Assembly (NCBI GenBank): GCA_021811155.1
Contig: JAJZPO010000014.1
Span: 1-47,110, forward strand
Reading direction: 5' to 3'
Length of the DNA: 47,110 nt
From: Bacillota bacterium
GTDB lineage: Bacteria > Bacillota > Desulfitobacteriia > Desulfitobacteriales > JAJXUE01
Shown: one piece after another, positions 41,619 to 47,110 of the stretch
Layout of the letters: each line of letters begins with the position of its first letter
How positions within the stretch are numbered: the first letter of the stretch is position 1
The notes under the pieces: generated by a model
What the model saw: only the letters and a program-made list of their open reading frames with translations
Database searches by the model: none
Told to the model about the DNA's origin: nothing
Translations under genes and position numbers: made by a program

Positions 41619-42872
41619 TTGTACCAGGTTATTGTAGTAGGCGGAGGCGCTGCCGGAATGATGGCAGCCGGGCAGGCAGCCTTTGCCGGGGCCAGGGTGC
41701 TCCTCCTGGAGAAAAAGGAGCGAGTTGGTCGAAAAATCGCAATTTCAGGCAAAGGGCGCTGCAACATTACCAACGCCGCTGAACTGGAGACCATAATAAA
41801 GAATTTTCCCGGTAACGGCAGATTCCTTTTCGGACCGCTGTCAAGCTTCAGTAACCAGGATTTGATTGCCTTCCTGCGTTCCAGGGGGGTCGAAACCAAA
41901 GTTGAGCGCGGACAGCGGGTATTTCCGGTCTCGGATGACGCGGAAGAAATCGTCAAAGCTTGTAACGCTTTTTTGCGTCAGACAGGGGTGGAAACCAAGT
42001 GCGGCTGCCAGGTTGACAAAATCCTCACAGGAAACTCACAGGTGGTGGGTGTCCGCTCGGTCCAGGGGGATGTGTTTAAGTCACGGGCGGTTGTCATAGC
42101 TACCGGCGGTCTTTCCTACCCGGGTACCGGTTCTACGGGAGACGGCTACCGCTGGGCGGAGGAATTGGGACACAAGGTAGTGAAGCTGCGCCCCTCACTG
42201 GTACCTCTGGTTACCCAGGAGGAGTGGGTAAAGGAACTGCAGGGCCTGACACTGCGCAATGTGCGGGTAACCGCATGGCGGGGTCAAAAAGCCTTGGAAA
42301 CCCAGTTCGGCGAGATGATGTTTGCCCATTTTGGCTTGACCGGGCCAATAATCCTCTCCCTCAGCCGGGTGGTAGTGGATGAACTGGCATCCAGCGGGCG
42401 CCCGGTACGGCTAAGCCTTGATCTGAAGCCGGCTTTGAGCCCGGAACAACTTGATGCCAGGCTGCAGCGGGATTTTGCCGCAAAAGTCCGCAAACAATTC
42501 AAAAACTCCCTGGACGAGCTTCTCCCGAAGAGCCTCATCCCGGTTGTGGTGCGGTTGTCAGGGATTCAGCCTGAGAAAGAGGTCCACCAGATTACACGGG
42601 AAGAGAGAATGCGCCTGGGCACTCTGCTGAAAAACCTGCCGCTTACCGTTCAACGCTCACTGCCGGTCTCTGCGGCTATTGTTACGGCCGGCGGAGTGAC
42701 AGTGAAAGAAATCAATCCCAAGACGATGGAGTCCAAGCTGATCAAGGGACTTTATTTTGCCGGAGAGGTTATAGACATAGACGCCTACACCGGCGGGTAC
42801 AACCTGCAGGCGGCATTTTCCACCGGGTACGCGGCGGGCCGGGCCTCGGCTCAAGGTTCTATCCTGGTTTAG
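41619..42872 (+). CDS. HI0933-family NAD(P)/FAD-dependent oxidoreductase
   Basis: A 417-residue flavoprotein. The FAD Rossmann motif VVGGGAAGMMAA is at the N-terminus, followed by EKKERVGRKIAISGKGRCNITN, VVIATGGLSYPGTGSTGDGY, TAGGVTVKEINPKTMESK and a C-terminal YFAGEVIDIDAYTGGYNLQAAFSTGYAAG. The biochemical reaction of this family (BaiN/RdsA type) is poorly defined. TTG 41619 is spaced 6 bases from GAGGTGG. Normal length. Confidence 0.9.
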   Translation: MYQVIVVGGGAAGMMAAGQAAFAGARVLLLEKKERVGRKIAISGKGRCNITNAAELETIIKNFPGNGRFLFGPLSSFSNQDLIAFLRSRGVETKVERGQRVFPVSDDAEEIVKACNAFLRQTGVETKCGCQVDKILTGNSQVVGVRSVQGDVFKSRAVVIATGGLSYPGTGSTGDGYRWAEELGHKVVKLRPSLVPLVTQEEWVKELQGLTLRNVRVTAWRGQKALETQFGEMMFAHFGLTGPIILSLSRVVVDELASSGRPVRLSLDLKPALSPEQLDARLQRDFAAKVRKQFKNSLDELLPKSLIPVVVRLSGIQPEKEVHQITREERMRLGTLLKNLPLTVQRSLPVSAAIVTAGGVTVKEINPKTMESKLIKGLYFAGEVIDIDAYTGGYNLQAAFSTGYAAGRASAQGSILV

Positions 42873-42912
42873 AACTGCATACCTTGTCTATTAGGACAAG
42901 GGGGTGGAGCCT

Positions 42913-43371
42913 GTGGACAGGCAAGTGCTGAAGCTGATGCAGAGGATCGAGAAAGCGCTGGTGCGCCTCGTGGTATTGGGCGTGCTCACGCTGCTCGTGG
43001 TCCAACTGGTTCTGGCCAGGGCCCAGGATCCCATGGATTTTTACCTTGCCTTTGCGCAAAAAATTGAGACCGTGCCGCTGGAGCAGGCCGATGCTTCCTT
43101 CGAACCGAATTTGATTTTAACGGTGGAAGGCGGGGAGCCGGCCCACTTGAAGGTTCTTGTCAACGGGCAGGAAGCAGGTCGCTTTGTGAGCGGTAAACTG
43201 AGCTTAAGAGTTCGCCCGGGAGACCGGCTGGCCTTAGACGCGCGCCAGGCGCCCAAGGGCCTGCGCCTGAAGGTGAGCGGGATCGGGCAGGAACTCGCCT
43301 ATCCCAGGCTGAACCAGGTCTGGCCGGCAGGTTCCAGCATCATTGACTTGGGTGAGGTGAAGTCCAAATAA
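42913..43371 (+). CDS. Membrane-anchored protein of unknown function
   Basis: A 152-residue protein. One membrane helix (about residues 15-38: LVRLVVLGVLTLLVVQLVLA) is followed by an extracytoplasmic domain rich in beta-type residues (ILTVEGGEPAHLKVLVNGQEAGRF, GKLSLRVRPGDRLALDAR). I do not recognise the family. GTG 42913 is chosen over GTG 42904 because of spacing to GGGGGTGG. Probably a single-gene unit or the tail of the flavoprotein transcript. Confidence 0.65.
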   Translation: MDRQVLKLMQRIEKALVRLVVLGVLTLLVVQLVLARAQDPMDFYLAFAQKIETVPLEQADASFEPNLILTVEGGEPAHLKVLVNGQEAGRFVSGKLSLRVRPGDRLALDARQAPKGLRLKVSGIGQELAYPRLNQVWPAGSSIIDLGEVKSK

Positions 43372-43374
43372 CCG

Positions 43375-43403
43375 AAAGAAAGACTTCATTGGCCGACTCA
43401 TAA
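43375..43403. repeat. Dispersed copy of the 8472-8500 repeat tail
   Basis: AAGAAAGACTTC followed by a stretch like TGGC(C/T)(G/A)ACTCAT matches the last unit of the 40-bp array at 8472-8499 with few changes. It is followed by TTTGGGTCGGCC, resembling the core GGGTCGG. Confidence 0.6.
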
Positions 43404-43423
43404 ATTCTTCCCTCAACAGAAAC

Positions 43424-43452
43424 TTGCATCTTTGGGTCGGCCATACTACAAT
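43424..43452 (+). promoter_or_regulatory. Sigma-A promoter of Lin0512-aroH
   Basis: TTGCAT (43424-43429) and TACAAT (43447-43452) are spaced by 17 bases. It predicts a leader of about 130 nt before the gene, containing the terminator at 43546. Confidence 0.6.
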
Positions 43453-43545
43453 AAATCTTGAATTAAGGTAGTATGGCAGGACGGCAGCATAACCAGGCAG
43501 GCAGCGGGGTAGACTAACCCTGCATGTGAAGTGTTTGCGAGTTTG

Positions 43546-43566
43546 GCACCCGTCAGGGTGCTTTTT
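43546..43566 (+). terminator. Leader terminator before the Lin0512 gene
   Basis: Stem GCACCC / GGGTGC with loop GTCA, then TTTTT, ends 21 bases before the gene. It lies inside the predicted leader, so it is a possible attenuator. A second hairpin (GCAG...GGGT / ACCC...TGC, around 43501-43523) precedes it. Confidence 0.75.
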
Positions 43567-43587
43567 GAATTAGTGGGGGGTTAACAG

Positions 43588-44010
43588 ATGAATCATGGAA
43601 GCAAGAAAGTTGCCAACGTTGCCCTGCGCCTGGCGTTGAGCGAGTCAAGGGAGGAGGAGTCCCAGTTAAAGGAGTATTACGCCAAGGCTGGAATCAAGAC
43701 TGTAGCCGTTGACTATGGGGGCGAGTACGTCCTGGCGGTGCGCAAAATTGTGGAGCGGGCGGTGGTGGCAGCCAAGCGGGAAGGGGTTATCCACGAAACC
43801 CACGGCGGTGAGGGCGCTGTTGCCGGGGCGACGCGGGAGGCTCTGACTCAAATCATGCCCAAGGCTGTCGGATTGAATATAGGCGGCAAAGTCGGGGTCG
43901 CCCGCTATGAGGAGCACCTCAGCGTGGCGGTATTTGTCGGAATCGGGCTTTTACATCTGGATGAAGTGGCGGTGGGACTAGGCCACCGGGCTTTGCCAAA
44001 GGAGGGCTGA
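43588..44010 (+). CDS. Lin0512-family protein
   Basis: A 140-residue protein with the Lin0512-type features GGEYVLAVRKIVERAVVAAKREGVI, HETHGGEGAVAGATREAL, VGLNIGGKVGVARYEEHL and VAVGLGHR. The function of the family is unknown. The start ATG follows GGGGGGTTAACAG. It is 4 bases upstream of aroH, so it is co-transcribed with a chorismate-using enzyme; a role near aromatic synthesis is only suggested by this. Confidence 0.75.
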   Translation: MNHGSKKVANVALRLALSESREEESQLKEYYAKAGIKTVAVDYGGEYVLAVRKIVERAVVAAKREGVIHETHGGEGAVAGATREALTQIMPKAVGLNIGGKVGVARYEEHLSVAVFVGIGLLHLDEVAVGLGHRALPKEG

Positions 44011-44014
44011 ATAA

Positions 44015-44380
44015 ATGGTGGTGAGAGGGATCAGGGGAGCTATAAGCGTTTCTGAAAATACAGCCGAAGCAATTAAACAGGCAACCAAAGAATTGCTGTT
44101 GGCAATTGCCGCAGAAAATGAACTTGATCCGGAAATGATTGCCAGCGCCTTATTCACGGCAACCAAAGACCTTGACGCAGATTTTCCAGCTTCTACGGCA
44201 AGGGAACTGGGTTGGAACATGGTGCCGCTGATTTGCGCCACCGAGATCAATGTGCCGGGATCGATGCCAAAAGTAATCCGGGTGATGATCCAGGTGAATA
44301 CGGATAAATCCCAGGACGAAATCAACCATGTTTATCTGGGTAACGCTGTCAGCCTAAGGCGGGACTTATCGGCTCAATAG
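44015..44380 (+). CDS. aroH: Chorismate mutase AroH
   Basis: A 121-residue monofunctional AroH-type chorismate mutase that makes prephenate for phenylalanine and tyrosine. The active-site residues seen in Bacillus AroH are present: Arg4/Arg7 (RGIRGAI), Glu77 (CATEINV), Arg89 (KVIRVM) and Tyr107 (HVYLGNAV). The start ATG is directly downstream of the Lin0512 stop. Placement before trpEG puts both chorismate branches side by side. Confidence 0.95.
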   Translation: MVVRGIRGAISVSENTAEAIKQATKELLLAIAAENELDPEMIASALFTATKDLDADFPASTARELGWNMVPLICATEINVPGSMPKVIRVMIQVNTDKSQDEINHVYLGNAVSLRRDLSAQ

Positions 44381-44392
44381 CCAAGTCCTGAG

Positions 44393-44571
44393 GGTCAGGA
44401 GTCAGAAGTCAGAAGTCAGAAGTCAGAATGGCCCGGGAATGCGCCTGAGGCAGGTTGCTTGCGTTTTAAATCAGTTATGAATAGCGCGCTTTTTCCCCTT
44501 GCCACAAAATCTTAAACTCTTTTTGTCGTTTTTCTTATTCTGACTCCTGACTCCTGACTTCTGAATTCTGG
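44393..44571. repeat. Heptamer-armed inverted repeat element (long copy)
   Basis: The left arm carries one AGTCAGGA-type and four AGTCAGAA-type units (44393-44430). The right arm is CTGACTCCTGACTCCTGAC and TTCTGAATTCTGG (44535-44571). About 105 bases lie between. It fills the space between aroH and the trp promoter. Confidence 0.75.
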
Positions 44572-44595
44572 CCCCTGATATTTGCTAGAAAACTG

Positions 44596-44625
44596 TTGAC
44601 ATGTCGAAGAAGATTAACATATAAT
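44596..44625 (+). promoter_or_regulatory. Sigma-A promoter of trpEG
   Basis: Consensus TTGACA (44596-44601) and TATAAT (44620-44625) with an 18-base spacer. The start of transcription should be near 44632, about 18 bases before the first GAG triplet. Confidence 0.88.
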
Positions 44626-44649
44626 TTAACAAAATAGCCTAAGCGCTGT

Positions 44650-44720
44650 GAGCCGAGTTGAGTTTAGCTGAGAAGAGTCCACCGTTGGGTGGGGTTTGAG
44701 TTGAGCTGAGATGAGATGAG
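44650..44720 (+). promoter_or_regulatory. TRAP-type binding site: eleven (G/U)AG triplets, split 6+5
   Basis: Triplets start at 44650, 44655, 44660, 44665 (TAG), 44670, 44675 and then 44698, 44703, 44708, 44713, 44718, each with exactly 2 spacer bases. Eleven is the number bound by the TRAP (MtrB) 11-mer. The 20 bases between triplets 6 and 7 form a hairpin CCACC-GTTG-GGTGG (44679-44692). A terminator follows at 44752, so tryptophan-dependent TRAP attenuation of trpEG is expected. mtrB itself is not in the window. Confidence 0.85.
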
Positions 44721-44751
44721 AACAGCCCTGATGCAAGTTTGAATTGCCGGG

Positions 44752-44779
44752 CCAGTACTCATTTGAGTACTGGTTTTTT
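44752..44779 (+). terminator. trp attenuator terminator
   Basis: Stem CCAGTACTC / GAGTACTGG with loop ATTT, followed by six T. A second hairpin (GCCC...GCAA / TTGC...GGGC, 44725-44752) sits just before it. TGAGT and CTG (44697-44708) in the last triplets can pair with CAG and ACTCA (44753-44761) of the terminator arm, a weak candidate antiterminator. Confidence 0.85.
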
Positions 44780-44810
44780 GCGTTTGTTTTTAACAAGGAG
44801 GTTGGAGGAG

Positions 44811-46280
44811 ATGGCAGGGATTCCGCTGGAGAAGTTTCTCATGCTGGCAAAGGAGTACGCGTACATCCCCTTGTGGTCTGACCTCGACGGGGACTTGGAT
44901 ACGCCGGTATCACTGGTGAAAAAACTGGGCGGGTGCGTGTATCTGCTGGAAAGTGTGGAAAAAGGGGAAAACCTGGGCCGGCATTCCTTTATCGGTCTGG
45001 ACCCGCTCCTTTGGTTCGAGGTGAACAACGAGGGCTGCCGGCTGGAAAAGGACGGCCAAAGCATAACCTATAATTCCCGGGACCCTCTGAAACTCCTGGC
45101 TGAGACCCTGCAGCAGATGAATGTTGCCCCGCTGGATGAATTGCAGGGCTTTTTCGGTGGAGCGGTAGGGTATTTCGGCTATGATACCGTGCGCCGGCTC
45201 GAGGTCCTGCCCCGCCTGGCGCAAGATGACCTGCAGGTTCCTGAAAGCAAGTTTGTGATTACCCGCAGTGTCATCGCCGTTGACCATGTTACAAAACAGG
45301 TGAGGGTGGCCGTCCTGGTTCCAGGGGGGGAGAATCCCGCCCGGAATTTTAAGGCCGGAGCGGAATACCTAAAATCAGTGGTCAGGAGACTTAAAGCCCG
45401 GACAATCCGGCAGGATAAAAAAGTGTCCGCTGCAAACGGCTCCTTCCAGTCCAATGTCAGCAAGGAACGCTACATGGCCATGGTAGAGCAGGCCAAGAAC
45501 TATATCAGGGCGGGGGACATCTTCCAGGTTGTCCTGTCCCAGAGGCTGACCTGCCAGGTGGATGACGAACCCTTTGAGATTTACCGCCGCCTGAGGACGA
45601 TTAATCCATCACCTTACCTGTATTTTCTAGATTTGGGGGACACTAAATTAATCGGTTCATCGCCGGAAATGCTGGTAAGGGTGAAAGACAGGGAAGCGGA
45701 AACCTGCCCGATTGCAGGAACCCGGCCGAGGGGGAAATCAGAACGGGAGGACAGGGCCCTGGCCCGGGAACTGCTGGCGAACGAGAAAGAGCGGGCCGAG
45801 CACATCATGCTGGTTGACCTGAGCCGGAACGATCTGGGCCGGGTTTGCAGTTTTGGCACCGTGCGGGTGGAACAGGCCATGGAAGTTGAACGCTTTTCCC
45901 ACGTAATGCATATGGTCTCCAAGGTAAAGGGAGAATTGCAGGCAGGCTGCACGGCTTTCGATACTCTTAAAGTTTGTTTTCCGGCAGGAACTGTTTCGGG
46001 GGCGCCGAAAATAAGGGCCATGGAAATAATCGAGGAGCTGGAGCCTACCAGGCGCGGACCTTATGCCGGAGCAATCGGCTACCTGAGCTTTGGCGGGCAT
46101 CTCGATTCCTGCATCACTATCCGGACTATTCTCATCAAGGACAATACTGCCCATATCCAGGCGGGGGCCGGGATAGTGGCAGATTCTGATCCGGAAAAGG
46201 AATACGAGGAGACCTTGAACAAAGCCCGGGCCCTGATGAATGCTGTCAAACCGCTACAGGAGGAAAAGCTATGCTATTGA
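44811..46280 (+). CDS. trpE: Anthranilate synthase component I
   Basis: A 489-residue TrpE that converts chorismate to anthranilate with ammonia supplied by TrpG. The N-terminal tryptophan-feedback motif LLES is present ([10 protein letters not shown]), and the chorismate-binding domain has [58 protein letters not shown] and [13 protein letters not shown] 44811 is chosen because AAGGAGG (44795-44801) precedes it; the in-frame TTG at 44739 lies in the terminator leader. It should be controlled by the TRAP-type leader and by feedback. Confidence 0.95.
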   Translation: MAGIPLEKFLMLAKEYAYIPLWSDLDGDLDTPVSLVKKLGGCVYLLESVEKGENLGRHSFIGLDPLLWFEVNNEGCRLEKDGQSITYNSRDPLKLLAETLQQMNVAPLDELQGFFGGAVGYFGYDTVRRLEVLPRLAQDDLQVPESKFVITRSVIAVDHVTKQVRVAVLVPGGENPARNFKAGAEYLKSVVRRLKARTIRQDKKVSAANGSFQSNVSKERYMAMVEQAKNYIRAGDIFQVVLSQRLTCQVDDEPFEIYRRLRTINPSPYLYFLDLGDTKLIGSSPEMLVRVKDREAETCPIAGTRPRGKSEREDRALARELLANEKERAEHIMLVDLSRNDLGRVCSFGTVRVEQAMEVERFSHVMHMVSKVKGELQAGCTAFDTLKVCFPAGTVSGAPKIRAMEIIEELEPTRRGPYAGAIGYLSFGGHLDSCITIRTILIKDNTAHIQAGAGIVADSDPEKEYEETLNKARALMNAVKPLQEEKLCY

Positions 46281-46852
46281 TGATTGACAACTACGACTCC
46301 TTCACCTACAACCTGGTGCAGTACCTGGGCGAACTGGGCCAGGAAATAAAAGTTTTCCGCAATGACAAACTGAGCCTGGAGCAGATTTCTGACCTGCAGC
46401 CCGACCACATTGTAATTTCGCCTGGCCCCTGCACCCCCAACGAAGCCGGAATCTCGATGGATGTGATCAGGGAATTCGGCGGCAAGATTCCTATCCTGGG
46501 GGTCTGCCTGGGCCACCAGTCTATAGGTCAGGTCTTTGGCGGGGATGTGGTCCTGGCGCAGCGGCTGATGCACGGCAAAACTTCGCAGATTTTCCACGAT
46601 AACAAAACAGTCTTTGCCGGTTTGCCCAATCCCCTGACTGCTACGCGCTACCACTCCCTGATTGTCAAAAAAGAAACCCTGCCGGACTGCCTGGAAATCA
46701 GCGCGGAAACAGACCAGGGAGAGATCATGGGACTGCGCCACAGGGACATGGTCATCGAAGGAGTCCAGTTCCACCCGGAAAGCATTCTCACGGAAGCAGG
46801 CAGAGAGCTGCTGCAGAACTTCCTGAATTACACTTCAGGGGTGAGACAGTAA
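46271..46852 (+). CDS. trpG: Anthranilate synthase component II (glutamine amidotransferase)
   Basis: A 193-residue class I amidotransferase. The triad is Cys79 (GVCLGHQ), His168 and Glu170 (QFHPES). It supplies ammonia to TrpE and could also serve PabB (TrpG/PabA dual role). The ATG overlaps trpE by 10 bases after a GAGG site. No trpD follows in the visible sequence; the next 250 bases are repeats and a possible intron. Confidence 0.95.
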   Translation: MLLMIDNYDSFTYNLVQYLGELGQEIKVFRNDKLSLEQISDLQPDHIVISPGPCTPNEAGISMDVIREFGGKIPILGVCLGHQSIGQVFGGDVVLAQRLMHGKTSQIFHDNKTVFAGLPNPLTATRYHSLIVKKETLPDCLEISAETDQGEIMGLRHRDMVIEGVQFHPESILTEAGRELLQNFLNYTSGVRQ

Positions 46853-46975
46853 CCGTCCCCACAAAAGTAACCACACAAAATAATGTAAGGTGACTTAGCA
46901 AAGAACTTTCTCCGGGATGATTTTGTGGAAGCCCCAAATTGTCTTGGGTTGGTCCGAATTTGACAAGATTCGCTA

Positions 46976-46993
46976 GGACGGTGAGAACCGTCC
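46976..46993. repeat. GGACGGT-GAGA-ACCGTCC hairpin
   Basis: Perfect 7-bp arms around a GAGA (GNRA-type) tetraloop. It belongs to the recurring GAGAACCGTCC family in this window. The first bases after trpG (AACCGTCCCC, from 46851) are a further fragment of this family. Confidence 0.7.
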
Positions 46994-47026
46994 GTGCGTC
47001 CAAGATTAGGGCGTATTGTATAGTGG

Positions 47027-47110
47027 GTGCGATGCCCACCCAGTAAGGTCTAGCCAACCGCTGGTAGTTAGCCTTGGAGTTAGGCTGGTAACAGACTAAT
47101 TTAAGCGTAG
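47027..47110 (+). other. Possible 5' end of a group II intron (cut by window edge)
   Basis: GTGCGAT at 47027 matches the group II intron 5' consensus GUGYG. The following CCCAGTAAGGTCTAGCCAAC region and GGTAGTTAGCC...GTTAGGCTGGTAACAGAC look like a domain I fold, with GTCT/AGAC and TAGCC/GGCTG pairings. No reverse transcriptase is visible before the edge, so this rests on motif memory alone. Confidence 0.4.

Noticed and set aside
43460-43587. Known riboswitch before Lin0512-aroH
   Set aside because: I compared it from memory with preQ1, fluoride, THF and T-box patterns and found no match.
44632-44811. T-box or leader-peptide attenuator for trp
   Set aside because: No T-box core sequence and no short frame with tandem Trp codons was seen; the eleven regularly spaced triplets explain the leader better.
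46851-47026. trpD start after trpG
   Set aside because: No open frame with anthranilate phosphoribosyltransferase motifs begins here; the stretch holds repeat motifs only.

Overview
The window looks like chromosome from an endospore-forming anaerobic Firmicute of the Clostridia, most likely a Peptococcaceae / Desulfotomaculales-type lineage. This is inferred from gene content, not from a search. Supporting points are complete sporulation modules (spoIIA, spoVA, spmAB, gerW, dacF), an oxygen-sensitive 2-hydroxyacyl-CoA dehydratase-type activase, frequent TTG/GTG starts behind strong AGGAGG-type ribosome sites, a lysine riboswitch and a TRAP-type trp leader. Most genes are moderately GC-rich; the 25.4-27.1 kb and 30.2-34.7 kb stretches look AT-richer.

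Layout. 0-6.5 kb: a DUF4227 membrane protein, xerD, deoB, punA, pdp, a CoA-binding protein and dacF, i.e. recombination plus nucleoside salvage, ordered much as in Bacillus. 6.5-8.1 kb: the spoIIAA-spoIIAB-sigF operon, here inverted and convergent with dacF. 8.1-14.3 kb: a 40-bp repeat cluster, an LCP-family protein, a small membrane protein, a dodecin and the spoVAC-AD-AEb-AEa-AF operon for dipicolinate transport. 14.3-17.6 kb: a candidate structured RNA followed by a three-gene set of two dehydratase-like proteins and an ATP-dependent activase. 17.6-19.6 kb: lysA behind a promoter, lysine riboswitch and terminator. 19.6-24.5 kb: a DHH-CBS-CBS-nucleotidyltransferase fusion, an M50 protease, scpA and scpB.

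24.7-27.7 kb: a DUF2953 gene and gerW, normally adjacent, are separated by a GbsR/MarR regulator plus SDR-epimerase cassette. The cassette is bounded by two diverged copies of the DUF2953-gerW junction, and its promoter lies in a perfect 50-bp palindrome. 27.9-34.4 kb: a glycan or polysaccharide island (TPR-fused GT2, acetyltransferase, sugar aminotransferase, epimerase, TPR-fused glycosyltransferase). 34.7-38.6 kb: spmA-spmB, a palindromic mobile-like element, and a three-gene set (GT2, SMR-type carrier, ArnT-like transferase) that resembles a lipid-carried sugar modification pathway. 38.6-43.4 kb: rluB, a stress-protein-like gene, a conserved unknown, a lytic transglycosylase, an HI0933 flavoprotein and a membrane-anchored unknown. 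43.4-46.9 kb: a Lin0512-family gene with aroH behind a leader terminator, then trpE-trpG behind a leader with exactly eleven (G/U)AG triplets at 5-nt period, split 6+5 by a small hairpin. The right edge may hold the 5' end of a group II intron.

The most interesting signals are the split TRAP-type site, the duplicated junction around the regulator/epimerase cassette with its palindromic operator, the structured element before the activase operon, and several families of intergenic repeats (heptamer-armed elements, GGGGACAGTCCCC-type palindromes, the 40-bp array, and a 123-bp palindrome). Coordinates and motif readings were made by eye; family names rest on recognised motifs, without any database search.
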